The notes under the pieces: model-generated
Databases searched by the model: none
Seen by the model: only the letters and a program-made list of their open reading frames with translations
What the model was told of the DNA's origin: nothing
Part shown: piece by piece, positions 36,213 through 48,223 of the stretch
Layout of the letters: every line of letters starts with the position of its first letter
How positions within the stretch are numbered: the stretch's first letter is position 1
Assembly (NCBI GenBank): GCA_001051155.2
Contig: JYIP02000006.1
Location: 4,774,001 to 4,838,000, forward strand
DNA length: 64,000 nucleotides
From: Chrysoporthe austroafricana
Taxonomy: Eukaryota > Ascomycota > Sordariomycetes > Diaporthales > Cryphonectriaceae
Reading direction: 5' to 3'
Translations under genes and position numbers: made by a program

Positions 36213-37701
36213 TCCTTAATTATATATTATAATATATAAAGAATGCTATTTCGGCATTCTAGCAAACGAAATTCTAGCGCATTTAGCTATTTTACGTTAC
36301 CGAATGCCAAAAAAATAGCGACAATCTATTGCCCGCATTATTCAAAGCTTGCTTAGCATTTATTGTACGCAATAAAACTTGCAAGATTTCCGATTTCTAG
36401 ATCTATTAAGCAATTCTATTCCGTTTCTCGGTAATATCCAGACAGATAGCCTTACTTGCCAAGAATGCTATTTTATTAGCCGGCAATACAATAAAATACG
36501 AGATTATTATTGCATTTCGTACGAATGGGTTAATTCCCGTATAAATGGCCGTCCGTTTGCCTATAAAGCTATTCTTCTAATCTTTTAGCAAACGCAAATA
36601 CGCTATTAACGGCTCTTTCCGAGCCGGCAGGCTAGCAAATAATTCGAGGTAGAATGGCAAAGCAGTATTGCAGAAAACGGGCATAGCAGCGAAGAACTTC
36701 CGAAATAGCAAATTATTATATCCTTTCGCCGAATATAACAGACATTTACCAATCAGACGGATAAGCAAATCCAGGAAAGGGATAAGCAGCTAAAGCCCAA
36801 TTTATAGCTTCGCAAAGTAAGCTAAGCCGCTTATTTGCAAAGTTTCGATCTAATCAGAATTAAGGATTTCGTTATGCTAATCCGGGAAAATAAGCCGGTT
36901 TTGCAAGCTATATAAGATAGCTTTTAGCGGAATGCTTAGCAAGTACGGAATATAGCGATCGCTATTATTATTAGCCATTCTATCTTTTTCGAAATTAACC
37001 GGAAAGATAAGTATACGAAACCCAAGCGGCTATTCGATAGCCGGTTCGAGCCTAGCTTATAAGAGCGGTATTTGGATATCTAGTGCTAGATTATCAGCTA
37101 TATTATACGAATCCAGGCTATCCTGTCTGATTAGCAGCCAAAATATCGATTAATAACCGTATAAAGCCATTTATATTAATAGCTTTTATATTGGGCCGAA
37201 AGTATTTCGGTACGCTTGCATACGGATATTCTATCGCAATATAATCGGGCTTATTTGGATTTTATAATTCAGCTTCTCGATTATTTGCTTTAGGATACTG
37301 AATATTATAGCGCCTTTTTAAGCGCTTTAGCCGTTCTTAATATCCGAAACGATAGCGGCTGGGTAATGCTATTCGATTATATTAATACTTATTCTGCTAT
37401 AATTAAAATAGCCCGAATATTCGTTATTTCGCAAAGTTATTTCGAATGCGAAAACGAGATTATAACAGAACGGGCTGAAATTAATATAGCAATTTCCGAA
37501 TAATAAGCAAAGGAATAATACTATAAGCTTTTCGAAATCGTTTAGGCTAAAGTCTATCGGTATATAATAATTATTGGCCTTAAAACTAAGCTAATGCTGC
37601 TTAATTGGATTTACGAAATATATTTGTATAATTTAAAGATCCGGTATATATTTATAGCATAAAGCGGGGTCGAATAATAAGGAAATCGGATTCTTTATTA
37701 T
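36213..37701 (+). pseudogene. Telomere-linked RecQ-helicase-like gene, N-terminal part (OrsD/C2H2-like)
   Basis: Plus-strand reading with TAA/TAG at Gln positions. Early motif KECYFGIL then HLAILRYRMPKK; then TCQECYFISRQYNKIRDYYC and EWVNSRINGRPF, a C2H2/OrsD-type zinc finger whose expected His residues read Tyr; then QRLFPSRQASK-FEVEW. This order is what I know from large fungal proteins joining an OrsD-like domain to a RecQ helicase, often subtelomeric. The frame runs to the ATTAT duplication at 37697-37701 and resumes after element F. The true start is not identifiable. Confidence 0.72.
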
Positions 37702-37908
37702 TAATAGCAAAACTTATGAACGAGGTGAATTCGTAATGGATTCGCCTGGTAAATCTATAGTAAATCCCCTGGTAAATACGCAATGAATTTACCAAATAGA
37801 TACTATACCCTTACCGGGAAGCTTATATAATGCCCTGATAGGCTTTAGCGTAGTTCATTTTCTTGAAAAAACTATGTTTCATAATATATTTCAGTACGTT
37901 TACTATCA
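37702..37908 (+). repeat. 5' LTR of element F
   Basis: 207 bp, same length as the 3' copy. Unlike the A/B/D/H LTRs it has no TTAGGG-like motif. Followed by the leader repeats (37960-38115). Confidence 0.88.
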
Positions 37909-38159
37909 ATTAATAGCTACGCTTTGCATGCCTTTGCTGCGTAATCGGGTTTCGACTATCGGCTTTGTAAAGCAATAATTCCTGTAGGAATATCGGTCCT
38001 GTAAGATAACGGCCTCTATAAAAGTATCGGCTCTATAAAGCATCGGCTCCTGTAAGAGTATCGGTCCTATAGGATATCGGCCTCTATAAAGGTAGCGTTC
38101 CTGTAAGAGATATTACAATTATTTATCGACAATTTATCGCTAATTCACTATAGCAATTA

Positions 38160-41100
38160 CTAGCAATAACGTTTTACTACCGCGGCTTATCGATTATATC
38201 GAGATCAAGCATCCTGCCCAGGTATACAAGTTCATATAAGCTTTGAACGATCCTGAAAGGAAGGATTGGGTTATATCGGATATCAAGATCTTTCTCGAAA
38301 TTGCATACGCTTTCGTTAACTGGAAACTTTTGGCCGATTAATACGAAAAAGCGAAATAAAATCCCAGGAAAGCCAATGCATTTTTGCAGAAAGTAAAGGC
38401 ATAAATAGTTAAGCAAAAATAGCCTTTACTGCTTAAACGATAGACTTAAGAAAGAAAAAGGTCGAATTTCGATAAGAATTTATCCTAGTAAATAGGAAAG
38501 AATAATACGTTCTGGGAAGATTTTTCCAAATATCGCAAATTTCGATAGCTCGCTAAGGCGATAACGGAAAAGGAATAACAATAAATGCTTATAGAAATAA
38601 ACGAAAGCAAAAATACCTTTCGATTTGATAACCCGGAAAATCTGTTAAAAGAATTGGCTTAGCAATAGTTTATCGAAAATCGAAAGCATTATATACTTGA
38701 ATATATTAATACTAATAGCAGAATCAAATATATTTATTTATTATAATATTCGACCGAAAACCCAAATCCCAAATTTATCGATAAATCCGAAAGTTTTTCA
38801 GTTACGGTAAGAAAAACAGATAAAAGCAAAGGAAAATAACCAATTCCAGGAAATAAGCATACCTCTTTCCCTTTAACAGGAACTCAGAATCGGAATATTT
38901 CCAAACAAAATTCTATTATAGCTATCCCGGCCAACCTTATAAACTTTATAGCAGAAAGCATATTAATACCCCAATCGGGTTTATCGGACTATCCGCAATT
39001 CTTTAGAGAAGAAAACTATAAAGAAGAAAGACTAGATAAGGGAAGATCGGACAGTCGCATTACTATCTTTCAGAAATATTCGACTTTTTCTTTCCCAGTT
39101 ACTGGCCTATTGGACCAGTTTTTGCAGCGACCCGAAATAAAAGCAATTTACTAAAATGGCTTTATTTCGGAAAGGGCGGTACGCATTGGGTTTAAGAAAA
39201 TGTTCCGATTATAACAAGCTTTCAATATGCAAGCGTTTCAATCGGAACCTATTAAAGAACCCTTTCCCGTTTCGGCCGCGAAATATTACGCTAGTAACGG
39301 ATATCGTTCTACTAGACTAGCATTTCCTAATATTAGGGAACGTATCCGGCAAATATTTATATTAAGGGCAGGAAGTTAACCAGACTAAAAACTATTCTCG
39401 GGCCCCAAGCCAGATATTGAAATTAACCCTAATTTCTAAAAAGAACTAGTCGGTAAGCTAGATAGATTACTGGATTTATCGGATTCCAGCAATAGTAAGA
39501 GCAATAGTTCTCGAAATCTATTATTCGGCTATAAGCGATTTAAAGATTCCCGAATATATCGATCTGATTCATTTGAACTTATAGCATTGCCCGTTAGCAT
39601 TAATAGGGAATTCAAGGATATAATTATAAAGCGATTCCGACTTTACGAAAATTGGAATAATTATGCTAACTTAAAATAGTATATACTTAGTTCTATTCTA
39701 TATTATCTTCCCAAAAGCATAAAGATTTTACTTTGCGTAAGTATAATTAGAATTAATAGAAGAAATAATTAAGAAGAGATTTCTCTATATTGCAGAAAAT
39801 TGCAGAAAACTTGCTAAATGCCCAATAATATTCCAGGAAAAACGTACGAAATAATTGCAATATTCTGGAATTTACTTATTATATCTATCGATTTACTAAG
39901 CTAGCCGAATACCCAAACTCGTATTTGGCTAGAAATATTTAGGATTAGATCGATAAAGAATTAATAGCTAGATATTTCGATAGACCTAATCGAAATAAGG
40001 ATGCGAAAGATTTCGAAAAATATCTTAAAGCAAAACAAGAGATATAATATATTTTCGAATCAAACCGCATAATAAGACCATTTCGTAAACCCGCATAACC
40101 GGTACGGAAAATTATACAATCAGCTGCTAATCTTCCCAATATTAATATTTACTTCCCAGCTAATATATTCCTAGGACGCCCTGGAAGATTCAGGCCTTAA
40201 GGACTTGAATATTTATCCTGCCCGATAAAGATATTTAACTAGCCAAATCTATCCAAAAGCATTAGATATATCCCGGAATACGAATTCCGAAAGCTCTTAT
40301 TAGAATAATAGCGAAAGCTAATAAACGCTCGGAACCAATTACGAGAGCGGATAGCTAGATAACAAAACGTCTCTAGTATAGCCAGGAAAATATTAACCAA
40401 TACTATAAATAATAGCAGAAGTTTAATTTCAAAAAACCGAAACTTCCAATCGCGCTTTTATTATCAATTCATACGAAAAGATGCTAAAGGACGTTTTGTC
40501 CAGTTAATTCTAGCAAATTTCAATATCGATAACGGAAAATTGCAATATAATCTAGATAAAGAAAATAAGCTAGCTCGAAAAGGCTATTTCTTTATAAATA
40601 ACGATCTGTTTATAGCGGATAGCGATAAATAAAATAAAGAGACTGAAAATGGCGAAAACCTATAAAGGCAAGAGGACGAATTGGAAAAATAGGCTAATAA
40701 AGAGAATGTAATAATCGAAAACGATATCTGGATTCTTCAAGCCGAAAAAATAAAACTATCGGTAAACGAAAGCATATTCTATATCAAGTACCTTATATAA
40801 CTATCTAGTCAGCTATAGAATTTTCCCAAAGTCGATATATAGAAAGGAAAAATCTTAGGATATAATATTCCTATATTTACAGTCAAGCCTTATCAGGGCA
40901 GCAGCTATACGTACGCAAGAGCTGCAGCCAAAGCATACCCGAATGGGCCGAATATAGAGATTTATATCGATATAAGCGCCAGTTATTATGCTATCGCTAA
41001 GGAATTGCTAGTATAATTCCCCAAAGCGAAAGTAGACTAGAATATAAAGGCTAAGTTCAGAAGCGTAAGCTAATCGCTAGCAAAAAGCTAAGCTAAATTC

Positions 41101-41480
41101 GACTTATATTTCCAGAGCAATAAGCACAGCTATTTAATTATATTTCGTACCCGAATAGGAGCTTGGGTATTGGATCGACTAGAAACAGGCATTTTGCTAA
41201 AACAGGAATACAATATTCTTTACGAATTAGATATTCTGAATTCAGAATTGTCTATACAATTTGGTTATTTTGGTAATATTACGGTAAAAGTAGAAATATT
41301 TGCCCGAATGCTAATACAATCCCGGCAAGCAAAAGCCGCAATTATTACGGTAATACTGCCCAGATTTTATAGGCTAATCCTTATTAGTATTAAGCGAATC
41401 TCAAAAACGTAATTCTTTTATTTAAACCGAAACAGAAAGAGTGGATGAATTGCTTAATAAGCTATTAAACTAAAAAGGTT
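38160..41480 (+). pseudogene. gag and protease of element F
   Basis: Long degenerate gag: ALNDPERKDWVISDIKIFLE, NNTFWEDFSKYRKFR, NTFRFDNPENLLKEL, FKDIIIKRFRLYENWNNYAN. The protease at about 40957-41010 reads IYIDISASYYAIAKELL (GAT ATA AGC GCC at 40969-40980, where DTGA is expected). The region ends with VLDRLETGILL..YNILYELDILN, the conserved segment after the protease core. TAA/TAG at Gln codons throughout. Confidence 0.8.
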
Positions 41481-44400
41481 CTAATAACGAACTAAGCAGC
41501 AACCTTTTTAAGGATTCAGAAAAACTAACTTTTAAGGATAATTAAACTATTCCAGACAGATTATATAACCTTGCTAGCGAATTACGATAATTATTACTAT
41601 ATCGCGCGATAATACTTCTTTCAACAAACCCAAAACGGGTTATAGCTTTCAAGAGAGCTGAATTCAGACTAACTATTATTCATTAAGCATATTTTCTAAT
41701 AAACTACGGAAATTATTGGAAAATAGCTAGAAAAGTACCGACCCTTAAATATGGAAATTCCCGAGATAAGAGATTACCTCGAAAATAGTAATAAACTAGA
41801 GATCCGGAAAAATAAAGTTATTAAAGAATCGGAAATTGATTTCGGTATATACGTTTGCAAGCGTTTACCGGAATTTTTCCATAAAGTTATAAAATTAATA
41901 CGAGCATATGCTAGAATTTTCAAAAATATAAATCCCGTTAATATACCAATTAACTAACAGATAAAAGTCGACTTAATCGAAAAATAATAAAACCAGAAAA
42001 TAGGATAAAAGCTATATTACTTAAGTAAGGAAAACTAGGAGGTAATTAACGAAGTTTTGGATAAGTTATACTAGCAAGGTCAAGCTGAATAAGTTACAAA
42101 TACAATACTATTCGGTTTACTAATCTTTATAGTTTGGAAGAATATAAATAGCCAGAAGAAAGGATATATAGTAATCGATTTACGCGCTTTGAATAAAATT
42201 TCAATCCCCAATACTTACCCCTTGCTATTATAGCAAGAGGTTATTAGATAGCTAAAAAGAAAAATATATATTACAATAGTAAATGCATAGCAATTTTTCT
42301 ATTAATTCCTAATATATCCAGATTATAAAAACCGATTTACTATTATCAGTTATCGTAATTAAAAAAAGATAAAAGTTCCATTTATAGGATTTCGAAATTT
42401 ACTATTTTATATCCAGCATTTTATAGATCAATTCTTACGACCATATTACAAGTTTGCTTCCGCTTTTATAAACGATATCGTTATCTATTCAATTACAGAA
42501 TAAGACTATTTGCAATACTTATAAACTATTTTCTCGCTATTTTTACGCAAAAATATTTTATTAGCTGGACCCAAATCGTTTCTTGAATATCTTTCAGTCC
42601 AGATCTTAGGATTCAAGGTAGACGGATTCGGAATTTTCAATACGGAATACCGGATACAAGCCATTCGCGACCTGGAATTCCTTAAAATATTCCAGCAACT
42701 AAAAAGGTTTATTAGATTTATAGGATACTTACGCTACTTAATTTCTAGATATAGCTATAAAGTCAACCTATTTCAGAAAAAGAAAACTAGGATGCTAAGC
42801 GAAGCTTGCCAATCGAACCGTTTACTTTCAGGTATAAGACGGCGAAACTATATTACGCAAGCTATTTTCGACCCAATACCAGACGAAGTTAATAGTTTTT
42901 ATAACCTCAAAATAGCCTTGGAAGCTAAGAATGCTTTGTTTTATTATATCCCAGATAAACTTCTTTTTATTTAGCTAAATATATTTAAAGAAATAGGGTT
43001 CTCAAGCATTATTTTCCAATTAGCAAACGACTATATATGGAACGGAATATCGCTAATAGCAAGTATAGCCATATAACTAATCTTCTATTTAAGCAAGACA
43101 ATTAACGAGGCAAAACGAAAGTACTGGCCTATAGAGTTAGAAATAGCCTATCTGGTATAGCTAATGCGAAAACTGCGAACAATAATAGGATTAAACCGAG
43201 CTAAGCCAGTTCATATCCTTACCGATTACGCAGCAATAATTAGCATTATCCATTCGTTATCTATAAATACAGTAGACAAGACTAAAGCAAATATGCGGCT
43301 AATTCTCGCTTCGGAATATTTAAGCCAATTCGATCTGAAAGCATATTATATACCGGGAAAGTCGAACGTTCTCGCAAATGCTATATCAAGATTACTATTT
43401 ACCCAGAAACCTGTCGATAATAAAAGCATTCTAAATAAGATATAGGAAAATGAACTTATCCAGATTCTTAGTAAAATATCTATGGATAGCGAAATGAAAA
43501 GGCGTATCAAGAAAGGATACGAAAAATACCCTTTATAGTCCAAAATAATTAAATAACTGAAAGACCCAAATAAAATTACCCGATTATTTTTTATATTAAA
43601 TTATAATAGCTTACTATTTCTCAAGGATTATTACGGGAAATAACGATTATGCATCCCGAATGAAATGGCATTGGATTTTATTAAGGAAGCTTACGATAGA
43701 AAATACTATTTCGGTATAAACCGTATATAATACGATTTAACGGATCGATTCGTTATCAGATACTGCTATGCCAAAATACGCAATTACATATCGATATATC
43801 GAGCTTATAACGAGAATAAAAACAACTTATAGTAACTTTTAAAGGAAATGCAACCTATATTATCTCTACTAATCCCATTCTATATTATTATTATAGACTT
43901 TATTATAGGATTACCGATAATACTATCTATAAATACTATATAAGCCCTGGCTAAAGTATTATTCCTGAATGCATTTCTTACGATTACGGACAAGTATTCC
44001 AAAATTACGATTATTATACTAGGTAACGCAATATATATTGCAATAAACTAGGCAACCCTTATCTTACAGATACTTTATATTATTAGCTAGGGAATACCCA
44101 AAAGGATTATCTCAAATAGAGATTCGAAATTCCTATCGGAATTCTGGAAATATTTATAGGAAGCTATCGGAACGAAACTTGCTTACTCTACCGCTTCGCA
44201 TTCGCAAACGGATAGGCAGTTTGAAATAAAGAACCGAATAATTGAAATAGCAATTCAGCATTTCATAACCGCCTACCCTAATACAGAATAGACCGAGATA
44301 ATACCGGTATTATAATTCAATCTGAATAACGCATATAACCGAATTATAAAATATTCAGCTAGCCAAATACTATTCGGATTTAATTTATTATCGGGCTAGT

Positions 44401-45190
44401 AAATAGGGGATATAGTATTCCTAGCAAGGGAAATCTTCCAGGAAGAAGCTTAACTTTTCATTGCCGAAGCGCAAATAATAGCCAAATTGCAATATAATAA
44501 GCATTACTGCCAGATAGTTTTCGAACCAAATAATTAAATATATATTCGTTTGAGCTACGAGTATTTATTGCCAGGTAACCCATTTCTGAAATTTTTATAA
44601 TAGAGGATAAGACTTTTCCAGATTATTCGAAAGATAAAAAACTTAGCGTATAAATTGAAATTGGCTTCCTATATAAATATCTATCCAGTAATCTCAGTAA
44701 TATAATTAATATTTGCAAATCTTTCTAAAACGGATCCCTATAGATATAACCTTATATATCAAGATCCAGTAAATATGCTAAAAAATCCGAATATCGAGAA
44801 ATACTTGGAAGACTACCGATATTACGAGCTGGAAAAGATAATTAGCTGCCGTAAGCGAAAGTATAAACGTAATCCACGCAGAATTGAATACCTGGTAAAA
44901 TGGATAAACTACCCTAGCCATTACAATATATAAATGCCCCGTAATGCCCTGAATGCGGACGAAATAATATATAATTTCGAACGGAAACGCAAAGCTATAG
45001 CCGAACTGCAAGAAAGAACAAAGCGAAAGCGGCTACTAGCGGAAGAAATCCCTGAACTGGGAGATATTGTCGTAACTGCCTTACGAAAATAAGGCAGGCC
45101 AAAGCGCGACTTACGAATAGAAAGTATACTGGAATAAGCTAATTTACTTATTCTAAGAAATCGAAAGAATTCGCGACGCAATAAGCGCGC
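41481..45190 (+). pseudogene. RT, RNase H, integrase and chromodomain of element F
   Basis: RT: YIVIDLRALNKISIPNTYPL (about 42166), INDIVIYS (42467-42490), then YRYLI-type thumb. RNase H: from about 42840, with LTDYAAIISIIHSL and LASEYLSQFDLKAYYIPGKS (about 43309-43368). Integrase: YDRKYYFGINRIQYDLTDRF, IIIDFIIGLP (43889-43918), ISNRDSKFLSEFW (44111-44149), TASHSQTDRQFE. Chromodomain 44770-44995: YYELEKIISC, IEYLVKWINYPSHYN, NALNADEIIYNFE. This is the best preserved pol in the window: several stretches of 60-90 codons are free of stops, though Gln-type stops remain. Confidence 0.9.
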
Positions 45191-45419
45191 GTTAAGGTAA
45201 GGGCAATTGCTGGGTAAGGCAAGTGAATTTCTGGCGAATGCAAAAGGCTATTATTTTATAGATTGCTAGTAAATTCATTTTGTTTTCCTTTTCTTACCAG
45301 CGCGCTTACGACTATTATCCCTATCTACCCATTATAGCCAGCCGTATTGCCCCGTTATTATTACTTTTCATTATATTTTTGAATATTATTTTTGGGCATT
45401 AAGCTAGCACTATTATTAA

Positions 45420-47345
45420 TTTCGCTTTATCCCGTTAAGCTTCAGTAAATTCGTAAAGACCGTACTAATAAGGCTATTAATACTACTAAAACCAAAACGC
45501 ATTACGCGATTATCAGGTTATATCCTTCCGTAAATGCCTTGCTATAGGATTAAGATTGATAAGAAATAATACGTTTAGCTATATTCAATTTCTATGCAGT
45601 ACTATACTTTATATTTTAGGAAAAACCTTTCAAGGTCTGCCGAAAAAGCAGGATTATATAATATGCCAAATACGTTTACAAAATATTGCTTAAAAACCGC
45701 CTTTCCCTGGAAGGATATCAGTAGGCTATATACTTATATAGTAGCGAAAGCCGTTTCTACCGTAATACTTATATAACGAAAAACTACTTAAGCGATTTCT
45801 TTTGCCATTAGGAAGCTTATACGATAGCCTTTTGTCGGGCGCTAATCAGTAAGGGTTATACCGATATAATAAACCGAAAGATCGAATATAATATTTACGT
45901 CCTTAATACTGAACTAAGCAGCAGCAATATTAATCGGCCGCTAACTATTGAAAAAGCTTAAGAGCTTATTTTATAGTACTCTATGCTATCGTAAATCGAC
46001 CGTTCCAGCCCTATTTACGAAAGATAGGAGCTTCATCCAGGCACCTTTACCGGCACGGATGCTATTACGAACGAGAATACAGATAACGGACTAACGGATA
46101 ACTTTATTAAGGAAGCATTGCTTGAATTTATTTCGAATTCACTTATTATTCGTAATCCTATCCCTATCCTATATACCCTATTAATAGCTTGTCGTATCCT
46201 ATTTCCTACTATAATATCGAGAGACGATCGCTTACGAAATAAGCATAGCTATTATATCAAAGATAAGGCTGGATAGATAATCCCAAGCAATCGCAGCAAC
46301 CTTACTAAAAGGGAGGTAAATGCCGTACGCTACGCAACCAATATAGCAGAAATCGTTATAAACTACGAATATAATCGTAATATAGCCTTCGCTGCTTGGA
46401 AAAAGATAGCCAAGAATATCAAGCCAGTTTTGGCTAAGCTTAAAGCTTTCAAGCCTATTATACCGGTCGCTAATCTAAGCCTATTTGCTATAATAGAACG
46501 AAATTTCATAATGCTAGCCAAGCGTTATCGAATTATAAACGATATTATCGACTTAACCGAAAACGACTTACCGAATACAGCTAGCTTATTAGCTATACTA
46601 AGCAAGGCTTCCCAAGCTAGTATTAGTAGCACCCTGCCCTTACGGGCTACGCTTCGCGCTATCCCCGCCTTATCTATCAAATATAATCCCAAATCCAAAA
46701 CCATTAAAGCCGAAATCGCAATATATTACCGTACGCTAGCCCTTTATATATCCAAAGAATATATACGCTATAATTTCATTTAAGGAAGCAATTTCAGTAT
46801 TAACCGTCTTTATGTTACTGATAGCTTTGCTATTTATAATAATATTAAGTTCGGTATTATCGGAATCTACGATAGTTGCATCCAGTATTTCTTCCCTTTC
46901 ACTATAGGAAAATATATATACGAGTTCGTTACTTGGTTCCGCAACTTCGATCCTATTATTTTGTCCAACCAGTCGGGCTTGCATTTTATTATAAACCAAA
47001 TCTTCCGTTTCGAATACGATTTCAAGGCTATCAAGATCGTCTTTATTAAGGATAATATGGATTACGATTTCAACGCTACTTTTCAGAAATGGGCTAATGA
47101 AAACAAAAACTATTTTAGCGCTGCTTAGTCCTTGCAATATTAAAATCGCATAATAGGCTTTAAGTCCTATATCCAAACGCATAGGCTAGTCAAAACCTTA
47201 TAATTTAATATCTATAACTATACCGATTTCTGCGACTATATCGGAAAAGAAAAACTGTTTGCTACGTTCTTTCGCAATTTACTAAACTTTGAAGCTATTG
47301 CTAAAGCCCGGGAAGTTATTCCTAATTAGTAAATATAGCTATTAT
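45420..47345 (+). pseudogene. Extra reading frame of element F between chromodomain and 3' LTR, function unknown
   Basis: From about 46040 to 47335 one plus frame is broken only by TAA/TAG. It includes 117 codons (46430-46783) and about 114 codons (46787-47128) without stops: AKRYRIINDIIDLTENDLPN, RLYVTDSFAIYNNIKFGIIG, YIYEFVTWFRNFDPIIL, DFNATFQKWANENKNYF. Upstream, in a shifted frame, 45594-45776 gives RKNLSRSAEKAGLYN. I do not recognise the protein. Its place resembles the extra 3' ORF (env-like or other) of some gypsy elements, but no signal or membrane anchor can be trusted here. The opposite strand also has a 148-codon open stretch (46736-47182), so strand is not certain. Confidence 0.45.
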
Positions 47346-47740
47346 TTATCGATATAACATTATTAGCAATATATAATGCTGTTTTCTTCCAATAATTTAT
47401 AGACCTAGCTACCCATATTAAAAACTGGTTACGATATCGCTATATAACGACTATACGCGGCTATCAGCTTTGCATACCGATATATTTTATTATAACTTTA
47501 CTTTATATTCATTACTATTATACCCACTTAATATTCTATTATCTGAAAGCTATATTTTCTATTAATATTTATAAGCAATTTTAGTTTTTAGTTATATTTA
47601 TGCCAAATATTTCGGCAGTAAATACGATTAAATACTACCGAAATATACTTGGATATCGGCTAGCCTTATTATATATAAGTACTATACATATCTATCTACC
47701 CCAGGTATAAACCGATTGTAATAAAGGATCAATTCTAAGC

Positions 47741-47845
47741 CCCCGGCATAAGCAGGTTTTCTTTTAGTTCCCGGCATAAGCATATTTATTATTCAAGTTC
47801 CCGGCATAAGCACGTTTACTTATTAGGATTCTGGCACGAGTCGGC
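47741..47845 (+). repeat. 30-bp direct repeats near the 3' end of element F
   Basis: Three copies of CCCGGCATAAGCA followed by T-rich spacer at about 47741, 47770 and 47800, with a decayed fourth (CTGGCACGAG at 47831). Also traceable in the minus-strand copy near 5260-5363. Confidence 0.75.
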
Positions 47846-48011
47846 TTTATAAAACGATTATTATTTCCTATATAATCTCTTTTGTCTAATAGTGCTGTCG
47901 TGCTTTTCCTTGCTATATAACCCAGAGTCTTATTATATCGTACTACCGCTACCCAAAATATCTCTAACGGTTAGCTTCCTTTATGGACAAAGGTTATAAG
48001 GGGCCGGCAAT

Positions 48012-48218
48012 TAATAGCAAAACCCATAGACGAAATGAATTCGTAATAGATTCGCCTAGTAAATTTATAGTAAATCCCCTAGTAAATATGCAGTAAATTT
48101 ACCAGGTAGATGCTATACCCTTACCGGGGGGCTTATATAATGCCTTGATAAGCTTTAGCGTAATTCACTTTCTTGAAAAAACTATGCTTCATAATATATT
48201 TCAGTACGTTTACTATCA
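48012..48218 (+). repeat. 3' LTR of element F
   Basis: 207 bp, preceded by TTATAAGGGGCCGGCAAT (probable plus-strand priming area) and followed by the ATTAT duplication. Confidence 0.9.
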
Positions 48219-48223
48219 ATTAT

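Larger units (their letters stand above)
37702..48218 (+). mobile_element. Element F: 10.5-kb Ty3/gypsy chromodomain retrotransposon inserted in the helicase gene
   Basis: LTRs of 207 bp each (37702-37908, 48012-48218), starting TAATAGCAAAAC and ending ACTATCA; the ancestral ends TGATAG/CTATCA would be inverted. Perfect 5-bp duplication ATTAT (37697-37701, 48219-48223). Order: gag, protease, RT, RNase H, integrase, chromodomain, then about 2.8 kb with a further reading before the 3' LTR. It belongs to another lineage than A/B. Less mutated than E. Confidence 0.92.

Noticed and set aside
46736..47182. 148-codon open frame on the minus strand in element F
   Set aside because: The plus-strand reading over a wider range (46040-47335) is broken only by Gln/Trp-type stops and joins on both sides, while the minus frame meets several stops immediately outside. 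It is kept only as an alternative.
45420..47345. Possible tyrosine recombinase (Starship captain/DUF3435) in the extra frame of F
   Set aside because: A few words such as RKNLSRSAEKAGLYN look vaguely like it, but no R..H-x-x-R..Y pattern is visible and the segment is bounded by an LTR element.
47741..47845. Short regularly spaced repeats as a CRISPR array
   Set aside because: Eukaryotic retrotransposon context, only 3-4 decaying units, spacers of low complexity, no cas genes.
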